64,000 nt of DNA from Shewanella canadensis (GCF_003966225.1 NZ_RXNU01000005.1:186001-250000); one strand, 5' to 3'; numbered from the stretch's first letter, positions 26,078-36,008 are shown. Numbers and translations: made by a program. Notes: generated by a model from the sequence alone, not told the origin.

Positions 26078-27823
26078 ATGAAACGAATCTTGCTATTGAT
26101 AACCTCACTGCTCTCCTGCTTTGCTTCTGCAGATGGGAATGAGCCATTGAGGATCGGAGTTCTCTCTTTCGCATCCCCCGACACCGTTTACCAGAGATGG
26201 GCACCGACCTTCGATCGGGTTGCCGAGAATACGGGTCATACTTTTTCAGTTCTGCCATTAACCCCAGGTGAATTGCAAGAGTTTGTCGCAAATGACAAGC
26301 TCGACTTCATTATCGGTAATGCACTCACCACAGTGACATTTAAGAAAGACTATGGTGTGAGTAACCTACTTTCACTAGTCCCTAATTATCACTCGGATCC
26401 GGACCATGCTGTAGGCTCTGCCTTGATCACACGTTCTTCACTCAACATCGAAGATATTGGACAACTCAGTACCATGTCAGTCGTCTCATCAGATCCCAAT
26501 GCCTTTGGTGGCTTTCAAATTCTGGCCGGTGAACTGGCATCTCACAGTATTAACCCGTTTAAAGACTTCAAAAAACTCACCTTCGTTGGATTTCCCCAAG
26601 ACAAGTTGCTCAACCTGGTATTAGATAAAAAGGCCGATGTCGCTATCTTGCCCTCTTGTGTGCTCGAATCGGCGATTAAAAAGGGGCTCGTTCCCGAGAC
26701 GGCATTGAAAGTGGTGCTCCAAAAAGAGGTGCCAAACTATGAATGTGCCGTATCCAGTTCTCTGTATCCCTCATATGCCTTCTCTAAACTCGGCCATACC
26801 GATCATGTTTTGGCCACCCAAGTCGTTAAATCCTTACTTAAAATTACGAATAAAGACAAAGAAGCCATTTCCGGGCGATACCAATACTGGTCGGCACCGG
26901 TAAATGACCGTGAGGTATTTAGATTACTACGTACACTCAACCGGTGGCCGTTTGTCACCAATTGGGAGTTCTTACTTAAAGGTGCAGTACCTTGGGTCAT
27001 CGGGGCTTTGATCCTTTTACTACTCGGATACCTGCACCATCTGCGAGTCAAGCGTTTGGTTGTTCTGCGTACACGCGCACTATCTTCAGAGATGGAGCAA
27101 CATCAACGAACTCAAAAGGAATTATTTGAACAACAAAAACAGTTTTACAAGGCGCAGCGAGTACTGCTAACCGGAGAGATGGCCTCAGGTATCGCCCACG
27201 AGCTTAATCAGCCGCTCGCCGGGATCAGATATTTAACCCAAGGCTGCCTGTATCGCCTGACACCCGAACAAGGTGAATTAAATAGCGCATTGAATAAGGC
27301 TATTGAACAAGTAGATCGAGCCCAGAGCACCATCAAACGTTTCAGGCAGTTTTGCCAGCAACCCAGTGTGTATGAAAAATGCGATCTCAAGAACCTAATT
27401 GAAGAGACCCTGAACCTGATGGCCCCAGAGTTTAAAAGGATGCATCTCTCACCCAAGTTGTCACTGGAGCGAGTTACAACCATTGCCGATATCAGCCTGA
27501 TACAACAGGTATTAGTCAACCTTATCCGAAATGCTCTCGATGCGATGGAATCTGATGATATGCCTCAGCTTGGGATCCAGCTAGTTGAAGAAGACAAGCA
27601 TGCGGTAATTATTATAGAAGATAGTGGCATTGGGTTATCAGAGGAGGCCCTGAGTCGACTCTTCTTTCCCTTTGAAACCTCGAAAGAGAAAGGGCTCGGA
27701 CTCGGTATGGTGATTTGTAAACGAATCGTTGAAGAACACGGCGGTCAGATCCATGCCGTTAATCTGATTAAAGGTCTTAAAATTACTGTTTCTTTGCCCA
27801 TAAAGGAGCAACAAGATGTGTGA
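26078..27823 (+). CDS. TtrS-like sensor histidine kinase with periplasmic PhnD-type domain
   Basis: A 581-residue sensor. A signal peptide (to about residue 18) is followed by a periplasmic solute-binding domain of the PhnD/phosphonate type (about 20-290), as in the tetrathionate sensor TtrS. One membrane helix lies near 306-325, then a coiled linker. The kinase core has the H box GIAHELNQPLAGIRYL with phospho-acceptor His374, the N box LVNLIRNALDAM and the G boxes EDSGIGLSEE and GLGLGMVICK. The ligand is not known; no tetrathionate reductase genes are nearby. It overlaps the response regulator by eight bases. Confidence 0.88.
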   Translation: MKRILLLITSLLSCFASADGNEPLRIGVLSFASPDTVYQRWAPTFDRVAENTGHTFSVLPLTPGELQEFVANDKLDFIIGNALTTVTFKKDYGVSNLLSLVPNYHSDPDHAVGSALITRSSLNIEDIGQLSTMSVVSSDPNAFGGFQILAGELASHSINPFKDFKKLTFVGFPQDKLLNLVLDKKADVAILPSCVLESAIKKGLVPETALKVVLQKEVPNYECAVSSSLYPSYAFSKLGHTDHVLATQVVKSLLKITNKDKEAISGRYQYWSAPVNDREVFRLLRTLNRWPFVTNWEFLLKGAVPWVIGALILLLLGYLHHLRVKRLVVLRTRALSSEMEQHQRTQKELFEQQKQFYKAQRVLLTGEMASGIAHELNQPLAGIRYLTQGCLYRLTPEQGELNSALNKAIEQVDRAQSTIKRFRQFCQQPSVYEKCDLKNLIEETLNLMAPEFKRMHLSPKLSLERVTTIADISLIQQVLVNLIRNALDAMESDDMPQLGIQLVEEDKHAVIIIEDSGIGLSEEALSRLFFPFETSKEKGLGLGMVICKRIVEEHGGQIHAVNLIKGLKITVSLPIKEQQDV

Positions 27824-28415
27824 TATCTACCTCGTTGATGACGATCAGGATGTATTAGATTCTTTGAGTTGGATGCTCGATGGTCTCGGACTCAAAACTC
27901 AGGGCTTTTTAAATGCCGCAACCTTTTTGAGTGCGGTCGATATTACTCGACCTGGCATCGCTATCTTAGACATTCAGATGCCAGACATGGACGGCATTGC
28001 GTTACTTCACCATATCAAAGCTGCCGCCAGCCCTTTGAGTGTCATCATGCTTACCGGCCACGGAACCATCACTATGGCTGTACAAGCGATACAACAAGGG
28101 GCTATAGACTTTTTGGAGAAGCCTGTCGATGGCGATAAACTTAGCTTACTGTTAGCGCGGGCAAAAGAGATAAGCTTACAATCTTTTGATGAACTTCGCC
28201 TGCAAACAGAGATAGATCATAGAGTCGCAAGCTTAACCCCTAGAGAGCACGAGGTGATGTTAAAGGTGCTTGAAGGAAAGCAGAATAAAGTCATTGCCGC
28301 CGAATTAAACATTGCCCAGCGCACCATAGAGTTACATAGGCAGAAAGTGATGCAAAAGATGCAAGTCAGTAACGCTGCGGAGCTGGCTTATCTGATGGCC
28401 AAGAGTGAAGAATAA
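27816..28415 (+). CDS. TtrR/FixJ-like response regulator
   Basis: A 199-residue regulator. The receiver domain has the phospho-acceptor Asp52 in ILDIQMPDMDG, Thr in LTGHG and Lys in EKPVDG. The C-terminal LuxR/FixJ helix-turn-helix is LTPREHEVMLKVLEGKQNKV, then IAAELNIAQRTIELHR. A clear aaggag lies before the ATG, and the gene overlaps the sensor. The nearest candidate targets are the apbE, lipoprotein-porin and PepSY promoters. Confidence 0.9.
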   Translation: MCDIYLVDDDQDVLDSLSWMLDGLGLKTQGFLNAATFLSAVDITRPGIAILDIQMPDMDGIALLHHIKAAASPLSVIMLTGHGTITMAVQAIQQGAIDFLEKPVDGDKLSLLLARAKEISLQSFDELRLQTEIDHRVASLTPREHEVMLKVLEGKQNKVIAAELNIAQRTIELHRQKVMQKMQVSNAAELAYLMAKSEE

Positions 28416-28432
28416 GGAGCGAGGCTTCTTGT

Positions 28433-28456
28433 TGTAGGAGCGGCTTTAGCCGCGAA
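28433..28456 (+). repeat. REP-like repeat
   Basis: One forward unit just after the response regulator stop; it may double as the transcript end of the two-component operon. Confidence 0.75.
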
Positions 28457-28506
28457 AACTTGGATAGAGTTATTTAGTACAGATAGTAGCCAGAGAAATA
28501 ATTCAT

Positions 28507-28752
28507 TTAGGCCAGGCGCGTACGGGAGTACCTTGACCAGGACTCGCAAAACTCCCAGCCCCTCTCTTTACAAACATGCCCGACTTGATAACGATTGAAG
28601 CTGATTTGTTGTACTCTTTTATGGTTAGTTTCCTGCTTAAAAGCATGAAGGTAGGCTGAGTTATCTACATCTGCAAGCATACTCACACTCAAATATGTCG
28701 CTATTGAGCATACGGACAATAGGAGAAATTTATGGATGGGGCGTTTGGTCAT
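28507..28752 (-). CDS. Small anchored protein with a Cys-GW-Cys motif (81 aa)
   Basis: Unrecognised as a family. It has an N-terminal helix (about 9-27) and ends with RYQVGHVCKERGWEFCESW, where Cys61 and Cys69 are spaced as C-x7-C. The motif matches the one near the N-terminus of the metallopeptidase at 17570-18826 almost residue for residue, and the gene stops right after it. It could be a stand-alone partner or a truncated relative. The two genes flank the flavin cluster on the same strand. Confidence 0.65.
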   Translation of the reverse strand: MTKRPIHKFLLLSVCSIATYLSVSMLADVDNSAYLHAFKQETNHKRVQQISFNRYQVGHVCKERGWEFCESWSRYSRTRLA

Positions 28753-28942
28753 CTATCACTCCTCATGTTGGGATTACGAAGCGATAAGGCACAACAGATA
28801 TACTGAAGGGTTAAAGCTTAGGCACAGACCATAGCGTTACTGGCCTTATTATCAATATAGGGAAGTCTGGGCTATTTGGCAAAACTTATAACCCAGCATC
28901 CCTGATGTCATGACTTATCCAACTCTTCTTTTTAGCTCTGAG

Positions 28943-30445
28943 CTATTCCCCTTCGATATCGGCACCCATCACTGGCGGTGCATCTTGTAGCGAAAGAATC
29001 CCACCACCCAGAGCGCGGTAAAGCGTTATCATGGAAAGGAGTCTGTCCCGTTTTATCTGACTCAAGGCGAGCTGGGCGCTAAACAGTTTACGTTGAGCAT
29101 CCATAAGATCCAGCGAGCTGGCGACTCCATTGCGGTATCTCAGTCCGGCCAGACGGTTATACTCACTTGAGGCTGCCACCAGCTCCTGCTGCGCATGAAT
29201 GGCAAGCTCAGAACGTCTGAAGCTATTCATGGCATCATTGACTTCAAAGTAAGCGGTTAGCACCGTATCTCTATAGGCAAGCATTGCTTGTCTGGACTCC
29301 TCTTTGGCTATCTCATACTGAGCAGAGATACTCCCGGCATTGAAGATTGGCGCCGTAATGCCTCCGAGTAACGACCAGGTCACGCCCTCACTATCGAGCA
29401 AGTTACTTAGTTCATCGGATTCACGCCCAAAACTGCCACTGATGGTAAACTTCGGGAAAAAAGCCGTCTTGGCGACCCCCACTTTGGCATTCATCGCGAT
29501 CAAGGCCTGTTCGGCCGCCTTTACATCGGGACGTTGAGATAACATCTCAGAGGGGACACCGACATTAAATTGTGTGGGGAAATGTGCGCCTTCGGCTCTA
29601 AGCTCCTCTTCGGACTGTGGCTGCAGTGGATAATCGAACTCTCCGAGTAAGATCCTCAATTGATTCGCCTTCTCCCCTCTTTCGAAGTCGAGATCGGGTA
29701 AGGTGACTTTGGCACTCTGATATTCAACCTCTGCTTGCCTTACCTCTAAGCCGGAGATCACGCCGTTTTCTTTGCGAAGACGCGCCAAATCCAGCTCCTT
29801 TTTACGCAGGGCCACAGTATTGACTGAGATCTGATATCTCTGCTCGATATCCAGCCATTCGTAATAACGGCTGGCGACGTCGCTTATTAAGCTAATTGTC
29901 GCTAAGTTCAATGACTCCTGAGCTGACAGGAAGTTGGCATATTCAGCTTCGCTTCGCCTGCGATTTGCCCCCCAGATATCCAGTTCCCAAGATACGACGC
30001 CAGATAAGTTGAACTCATTTTCACTGGAAGGATCAGTACTGGTCAGTCCACTATCGAGTGATCGTTCGCCATAGCCATCGATCCCGATTTTAGGATACAA
30101 AGCCGCGCCGGTAACGATAATGCGCTGCCTTGCAGCAATAAGCCGAGAGCGTACAGTTTCCAGATCCAGGTTCTGCGCCAAAGCATGGCTAATTAATGGT
30201 TGTAGCTGTGGGTCCAGATAAAAATCCCGCCACTGGGTTTTACCTATGTTCTCGCCCTCGATTTGAAGCAATTCATTATGATACTGGCTCGGAAGGTCCA
30301 GCTGTGGCTGTTGATAATCAGGCCCCATGGCGCACCCAGCTAGCATCGATGTGCAGCCTACGAGGGCGATGAATGCGAAGCGGTTATGACGACGTTTGAA
30401 CTCTTGACCTTTTAAAGCAGGACCTTTGAACATAGAGTTTTTCAT
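28943..30445 (-). CDS. RND efflux outer-membrane lipoprotein (NodT/OprM type)
   Basis: A 500-residue TolC-like exit duct with a lipobox, MLAGC, near residue 38. The start of the mature part, MGPDYQQPQLDLPSQY, is the usual opening of this family. Two outer-membrane-factor repeats are visible (about 70-270 and 285-480). It is the last gene of the efflux operon, and its ATG shares one base with the stop of the pump gene. Confidence 0.9.
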   Translation of the reverse strand: MKNSMFKGPALKGQEFKRRHNRFAFIALVGCTSMLAGCAMGPDYQQPQLDLPSQYHNELLQIEGENIGKTQWRDFYLDPQLQPLISHALAQNLDLETVRSRLIAARQRIIVTGAALYPKIGIDGYGERSLDSGLTSTDPSSENEFNLSGVVSWELDIWGANRRRSEAEYANFLSAQESLNLATISLISDVASRYYEWLDIEQRYQISVNTVALRKKELDLARLRKENGVISGLEVRQAEVEYQSAKVTLPDLDFERGEKANQLRILLGEFDYPLQPQSEEELRAEGAHFPTQFNVGVPSEMLSQRPDVKAAEQALIAMNAKVGVAKTAFFPKFTISGSFGRESDELSNLLDSEGVTWSLLGGITAPIFNAGSISAQYEIAKEESRQAMLAYRDTVLTAYFEVNDAMNSFRRSELAIHAQQELVAASSEYNRLAGLRYRNGVASSLDLMDAQRKLFSAQLALSQIKRDRLLSMITLYRALGGGILSLQDAPPVMGADIEGE

Positions 30446-33400
30446 TAAACTGCCCCTCCCTGTTCGCTCGTTGAGGCACTAGCCTCATTATCACAGCTCT
30501 GCTTGTTTGACTCGGTTTTGGACTTGAGCCATCCCGCAGTGGTGACAAAGAAGAGCGGCACCATCACTATGCCGATTGTGGTCGCGAAGATCATGCCACA
30601 CAAGATGGGAATCGAGATCGATTGTCGACTCACGGCGCCAGGCCCAACCGACAACACCAAGGGCAGTACCCCTAAGATGAAGGCCATTGAGGTCATCAAG
30701 ATAGGACGGAAGCGCATATTTGCGGCTTCCAAAGCAGCCTCCAAACGACTCTTGCCCTGTTTATGCAGCTGATTGGCAAACTCGACAATCAAAATCGAAT
30801 TCTTTGCCGCCATACCGATTAGTGAGATAAAGGCGACCTGGAAAAATAGGTTACTCTCCATGCCACTGACTAATGTGCCTAACGCCGCCCCCAACATTGC
30901 GATAGGCGCGATAAGTAACACAGCGATGGGAAGTGTCCAACTCTCATATAGGGCGCACAAGAAGAGGAACACAAACACCATGGCGAGGGTTACAGCTATG
31001 CCGGTCTGGTTTGCAGATTGTACCTCTTGATACGTGATCCCGGTCCACTCATACCTGAACTCGTTTGGCAGCATAGGCTTGGCGACACGCTCGATGGCGC
31101 GGATCACGTCACCCGACGCGTAGCCTTGAGCCGGGGATGCATTGATTGACGCGCTGGTAAACAGATTATAGTGCGTCACGGCGGCTGGACCCACAGAGTA
31201 ATCATATTCGGCTAACACACCGATAGGCACCATGGCGCCACTGGATGAACGAACATAGTAATCTTTTATCTGCTCAGGGAACTGACGATATCTGTCTTCG
31301 GCTTGAACCTTAACCCGGTACACGCGGCCAAACAGGTTAAAGTCGTTGACGGTCGATGAATCGGTAAAGGTTTTAATTGTGCTGTAGATATCAGAGACAT
31401 TAACACCGATAGCCATGGCCTTGGCTTCGTCTACACTGAGGTGCAACTGAGGTATGGCACTCTGCAGCGATAACCCGGCGGTTGTTATCTCGGGTTGTAG
31501 TTTAAGTGCCTCGACCAGTTCATCAGCCGTTTCCATTAAGCCTTTAAAGTTGGTGCCGGATGTATCTTGCAGCTCCATCTCGACGCCCGAGCCATTACCT
31601 AAACCAGGTACGGCCGATGGCAGATAGACACTAAATTCGGCCTCTAAGATATCCTGTAGGGAGACCTTAATCTCTTTCATCACCTGCTGTACGGTGGCAT
31701 TGTCATCGGCGCGCACTGACCAAGGCTTTAAGATCACCTCAAACATGCCATTGGCTTGGTTAGAGCCCGATCTGCGATTTTCACCTGCCAAGGTAAATGA
31801 GTAGGCCACGGCAGGATGATTAAGCACCTTGGCTTCGGCTTTTTTGAGTACGGCCTGTGAGCGGTTAACCGTGGCGCCATTGGGCAGAGACATATCGATA
31901 AAGAAACGTCCCTGATCTTCATCGGGCATAAAGCTCGATGGCAGGCCGGACATAATGATATACACACCACCCACCATCACGGCAAAAGCCAGGTAACTGC
32001 GTTTAGCATGCTTATTAGTTAGCGTCACTAACGCCACATACTTACTCGTACTGATATCGAGTTTGTCGTTTAGCCATTTAAAGAAACCTGATGTAGCCTG
32101 ATCGCCCGGCCTTAACAGCAAGGCACATAGCGCCGGAGAAAGCGTCAACGCCACCACGGTTGAGATAAGCACGGCAACGGTGATCGCGACCGCGAACTCA
32201 CGGTACATGATGCCCGTGATCCCTGACAGGAAAGAGACGGGGACGAATACGGCCGCCAGCACCAAACTGGTCGCCACTAATGCACCGGATAGCTCCTTCA
32301 TTGCCACCTTGGTCGCCTCTGTTGGACTAAGGCCATTCTCATGCATCAGACGCTCGACATTTTCAACCACCACGATGGCATCATCGACCACAATACCGAT
32401 GGCTAACACCAGGGCGAGTAAGCTGACGGTATTGATGGTGAAGCCAAAGGCGAGCATAGCGGCTAAGGTACCAATCAAGGAGACGGGTACGGCAATAGCC
32501 GGAATCAAGGTTGCCCGCCAGTTCTGCAGGAATAGATAGACAACTAGGATAACTAACACCAATGCTTCGATGAGTGTCTTTACTACTTCGTCTATCGAGT
32601 TCTGGATAAATATCGAGGCATCGAAGAAGACCTGCCACTCCATCCCCTGTGGGAATTTTTGACCTAAGGCGGCCATCTCTTCCTTGACCTTTTTTGTCAC
32701 CTCTAAGGCATTGGCCCCCGGCAACAGGTAGACCTGCAAGATAGTGGCGTTAGCGCCGTTTAATTGAGACTGCAGTGTGTAGGCGGAGGAGCCCAGTTCT
32801 ATACTGGCGATGTCACGCAAGCGGATCAATGAACCATCTGTGTTCGCCCGCACTATGATCTCATTAAATTGTGGCACACTGCTCATACGCCCCGCGGCGG
32901 TAATGGGCAATGTCATGCTGAGCGAGTCAGTATTTGGCTGAGAGCCGATAGAGCCAGCTGGTGACTCCTTATTTTGCGCCTTGATGGCACCGATAACATC
33001 ACTGGTCGTCAAGCCGTAGCCTGCCATCATGTCAGGCTTAAGCCAGACTCGCATCGAGTAACTACGGGAGCCGGTATTACGTACCCGGCCCACACCGGGA
33101 ATGCGCTTCAGAGCCGACTGGATATTAATGGTGGCGTAGTTACTGAGATAGATCTCATCATAACGCTCGTCACTCGAGGTCAGTGCAAGTTTGAGTAACT
33201 CAACCGAAGCTTCTTTGGATACCGATACGCCTTCTGTTTGTACATCGATTGGCAAGCTACCCGTCGCCTGTTGGGTCGAGTTTTGAACATCGACGGCTGC
33301 CAGATCGGGATTGGTGCCCACATCGAAGGTGATAGTCACGTTAGCGCTGCCCGAGTTGGTACTTTTCGAGCTCATATAGATCATGTTGGGGACACCGTTT

Positions 33401-33606
33401 AACTCTTGCTCAAGCGGCGTTGCAACCGATTCGGCGGCCGTTGTGGAGGTTGCCCCCGGATAGGATGCCGAGACCTTAACCTGTGGTGGCGTCATATAGG
33501 GGTATTGATCTATCGGCAGCTGGAACATGGCAATAACGCCAAGGAGCACGATAACGATGGATATCACGCTGGCAAAAACAGGGCGATTAACAAAATACTG
33601 AGCCAT
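30445..33606 (-). CDS. RND multidrug efflux pump, inner-membrane permease (AcrB/MexB type)
   Basis: A 1053-residue pump of the hydrophobe/amphiphile family, close to the normal length. It opens MAQYFVNRPVFASVISIVIV. Helix 4 holds the proton-relay pair in GIVVDDAIVVVENVERLM, and the C-terminal half has GMAAKNSILIVEFANQ. It uses the proton gradient to expel hydrophobic drugs, dyes or bile-like compounds. It is the middle gene of a tightly packed three-gene operon, one base overlapping each neighbour. Confidence 0.95.
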   Translation of the reverse strand: MAQYFVNRPVFASVISIVIVLLGVIAMFQLPIDQYPYMTPPQVKVSASYPGATSTTAAESVATPLEQELNGVPNMIYMSSKSTNSGSANVTITFDVGTNPDLAAVDVQNSTQQATGSLPIDVQTEGVSVSKEASVELLKLALTSSDERYDEIYLSNYATINIQSALKRIPGVGRVRNTGSRSYSMRVWLKPDMMAGYGLTTSDVIGAIKAQNKESPAGSIGSQPNTDSLSMTLPITAAGRMSSVPQFNEIIVRANTDGSLIRLRDIASIELGSSAYTLQSQLNGANATILQVYLLPGANALEVTKKVKEEMAALGQKFPQGMEWQVFFDASIFIQNSIDEVVKTLIEALVLVILVVYLFLQNWRATLIPAIAVPVSLIGTLAAMLAFGFTINTVSLLALVLAIGIVVDDAIVVVENVERLMHENGLSPTEATKVAMKELSGALVATSLVLAAVFVPVSFLSGITGIMYREFAVAITVAVLISTVVALTLSPALCALLLRPGDQATSGFFKWLNDKLDISTSKYVALVTLTNKHAKRSYLAFAVMVGGVYIIMSGLPSSFMPDEDQGRFFIDMSLPNGATVNRSQAVLKKAEAKVLNHPAVAYSFTLAGENRRSGSNQANGMFEVILKPWSVRADDNATVQQVMKEIKVSLQDILEAEFSVYLPSAVPGLGNGSGVEMELQDTSGTNFKGLMETADELVEALKLQPEITTAGLSLQSAIPQLHLSVDEAKAMAIGVNVSDIYSTIKTFTDSSTVNDFNLFGRVYRVKVQAEDRYRQFPEQIKDYYVRSSSGAMVPIGVLAEYDYSVGPAAVTHYNLFTSASINASPAQGYASGDVIRAIERVAKPMLPNEFRYEWTGITYQEVQSANQTGIAVTLAMVFVFLFLCALYESWTLPIAVLLIAPIAMLGAALGTLVSGMESNLFFQVAFISLIGMAAKNSILIVEFANQLHKQGKSRLEAALEAANMRFRPILMTSMAFILGVLPLVLSVGPGAVSRQSISIPILCGMIFATTIGIVMVPLFFVTTAGWLKSKTESNKQSCDNEASASTSEQGGAV

Positions 33607-34892
33607 TATTCTTGCTCCTGTATCTGCTCTAATTCTTGTTGCTTCAGCGCCTGCTGTTTCTCTTTTGAATCTTCTTTCTTATGATATTGCTCTGCCGTTA
33701 GCGGCTCGGCAATTTGGCCGTGCCTGACTCTATGCATGCCTTCGACTATGACTAACTCTCCGGCCTTTAACCCACTTTGTACCACGACCCCCATAAGCCC
33801 CTGATGATCGATGACGATGAAACGTCTTTCTACCTTGTTATCCGGTAAAACAACCATCACATACACACCGCCCTGCTCTACCTGAGTGGCTTTTTGAGGA
33901 ATGACGATGGCATTATGCACCTCATTGAGCTTGATGCGCACATTAGTGTATTGACCGGGAAGCAGCTCTTTATCCGGGTTAGGTAGTTCGGCGCGAACCT
34001 GAAAGGTGCCCGTTTCTGGATTGACTGACGGGTCGGTAAAGCGTACATCACCCAAATATCGATACTCACTGTTATCGGGGAGCGTGATGGTAACAAATCC
34101 TTCGACTGCCTTCCCCTCTGACTCGGCCTCCTTTTTCTCTGAATAACTCGTCATACGTCGTCTTGCGTTCAGATAATCGAGTGCCGACATATTGAAGGTC
34201 ACGTAGATGGGAGCTACCTGCTTAACCCGGGTTAACAATGACTGGCCACTGCTTCCAACCAAGGCCCCGATATCGACCTCGGAGCGGCTGACTAAGCCAC
34301 TAATAGGTGAACGTATCATGGTATAGCTTAGTTCGAGTTGTGCCTCTTCCAGCTCCGCTTTGCTCGCGGCTAAGCTTGATTTAGCTTGCGATAATACCGA
34401 CAGGGCATTATCGAAATCTAGTTGACTGGCTGCATCTTGTTCATAGAGTGGCTTTAAACGCGCAACATCGCGCTGAGCCTTATCCAATACCGATTGCTGA
34501 GACTCCACATTTGCCTTCAAACGGTTAACCACGGCAACATAGGGGCGATCGTCGATTCGATAGAGAACCGAACCCTCTTTTACTCCACTTCCTTCGATGA
34601 AACTCTTATCTTCGACAAAACCGTTTACCCGCGCCCTCACCTCAACATCCAATGACGCTTTAGTCACGCCAATGTAATTGCCATACAGAGGGACTGTGGC
34701 CGTTGACACCTGCTCGACTACGACGGCTTTAGGAATGATTGTCGGCGCCACTTCTTCACATCCGCTAATGCCTGCCAAGGATCCAAGTAAGATAGCGAAC
34801 CCTATTGAGGGGCGCTTGAAGCTAGTGATTATAAATTTCGCGAGTGGGTTAATCTGAGCGCTCTGTGGAAAATGAGGCATAGTTCCATCCAT
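33606..34892 (-). CDS. RND efflux periplasmic adaptor (membrane fusion protein)
   Basis: A 428-residue adaptor lipoprotein with lipobox GISGC near residue 45. Family motifs are the hairpin domain (about 100-170, rich in Ala, Gln and Leu), the lipoyl half ending TMIRSPISGLVSRSEVDIGA, and the barrel part PDNSEYRYLGDVRFTDPSVN. A charged Gln/Glu-rich tail closes it. The start may be the second ATG at 34880. First gene of the RND operon; no regulator is adjacent. Confidence 0.92.
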   Translation of the reverse strand: MDGTMPHFPQSAQINPLAKFIITSFKRPSIGFAILLGSLAGISGCEEVAPTIIPKAVVVEQVSTATVPLYGNYIGVTKASLDVEVRARVNGFVEDKSFIEGSGVKEGSVLYRIDDRPYVAVVNRLKANVESQQSVLDKAQRDVARLKPLYEQDAASQLDFDNALSVLSQAKSSLAASKAELEEAQLELSYTMIRSPISGLVSRSEVDIGALVGSSGQSLLTRVKQVAPIYVTFNMSALDYLNARRRMTSYSEKKEAESEGKAVEGFVTITLPDNSEYRYLGDVRFTDPSVNPETGTFQVRAELPNPDKELLPGQYTNVRIKLNEVHNAIVIPQKATQVEQGGVYVMVVLPDNKVERRFIVIDHQGLMGVVVQSGLKAGELVIVEGMHRVRHGQIAEPLTAEQYHKKEDSKEKQQALKQQELEQIQEQE

Positions 34893-35264
34893 GATTTAAT
34901 TTTGGTGATCGGTTACTTTATTGCCGATTAAAGATTTGAGACTGGCTTTATAATGATAATAGTGACAACACAAGCCATTACGATAAACACAATTGCACAC
35001 ATTGTAATGACTTAGCGTTGCATACATCAAGAAAAAGAAAGAAGATGGTTAATGAAATGATGAGAAATGAGGGCTGAATCTTTTTGCCTCCGCCAGGCGA
35101 TGTAAATCCTGGTTTTTATGTCTCTAAGCAGTCTGGCGAATAGCCTCTTCAATGACTGAGAGTTTGATTATAAGACCAACCTGAAGTGATGACCTTATAA
35201 GCTCTTTTGGGCTGTACTCGCACTTGTGAATATATAGGTGCGACTAAATTGAGTTGAGAGAACG
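34893..35264. other. Intergenic region upstream of the RND operon, no gene seen
   Basis: A 372-base gap. It contains cattac...gtaatg arms (34977-35010 region) that could be part of a repressor site for the efflux operon, but the match is short. It also holds the promoter of the RND operon and the downstream end of the DTW gene. Confidence 0.3.
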
Positions 35265-36008
35265 TTATTTGAGGCTAGCTTTAAATGCTTGAGTAAGCTC
35301 CACCAAGGGGCTTAAATCTGAGGTGCTTTTACGGCTTCGACTAAAAATAGAAGACTCGATAAAGAGTTCAAACCAGGCATTGAGTGATTCGGCATTTGCT
35401 TGCTCACCCGATACCCCCAGTGCCAGAGCCGCAACCTCTGCCGTCCCCAATTGAAAATCGCGACTGCCTTTTCGTAAACCATACTTAGCAGCCGTATCCG
35501 GCGTAAAAGACAGCAGTGGCAATTTGTGAAGATAGGGACTCTTGCGAAACATTCTTATCGCTTCACGCCAACTACCATCGAGCATGATAAACAGGGGCTT
35601 CTTACCCTCGCCGATAGACGAAGGGGTAACCTTGTCGACTATGGACTGATTATCATAAGCATATTCACCAGGGAAAATCACGAAGGGCTGATATTCAGGG
35701 CTCTGGATCAAGGCCAACATTTTCCTGTTAGCATAAGTACGCGACCAGATATAGGCATGGGTATCGGGAATAAGATCGGCAATTAAACGCCCGCTATTAC
35801 TGGGTTTTAACACTTCATCATCGTACATTATCAATAAGAAAGCATTATTCGATTCAAGCTGTGTGCGAGATTCACAGGTGCAATACACCTCGGCAAGTAG
35901 ACATTGTTCACAACGAACCAAGTTTTTCCCCCGTGCTCCATAGGGTTTGGTGGAGATAGCCTTACGATATTGATAAAGTCTATGTACTGCGTGCTGGTGA
36001 AAACTCAT
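35265..36008 (-). CDS. tapT: DTW domain protein, tRNA-uridine aminocarboxypropyltransferase
   Basis: A 247-residue protein. A Cys cluster (CEQCLLAEVYCTC) at the N-terminus is followed by the DTW domain; the name-giving motif here reads DGSW (LDGSWREAIRMF), close to the typical DGTW. Members such as E. coli TapT (YfiP) add an aminocarboxypropyl group from SAM to uridine 47 of tRNA (acp3U). That identity is drawn from the family; the length and the N-terminal Cys group fit YfiP. It appears to be transcribed alone. Confidence 0.8.
   Translation of the reverse strand: MSFHQHAVHRLYQYRKAISTKPYGARGKNLVRCEQCLLAEVYCTCESRTQLESNNAFLLIMYDDEVLKPSNSGRLIADLIPDTHAYIWSRTYANRKMLALIQSPEYQPFVIFPGEYAYDNQSIVDKVTPSSIGEGKKPLFIMLDGSWREAIRMFRKSPYLHKLPLLSFTPDTAAKYGLRKGSRDFQLGTAEVAALALGVSGEQANAESLNAWFELFIESSIFSRSRKSTSDLSPLVELTQAFKASLK

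Noticed and set aside
26078..28415. Tetrathionate respiration locus
   Set aside because: The two-component genes resemble TtrS/TtrR, but no ttrABC reductase genes are nearby; the ligand may be different.
32180..32539. 119-codon plus-strand frame
   Set aside because: Antisense to the RND pump gene, low-complexity product.
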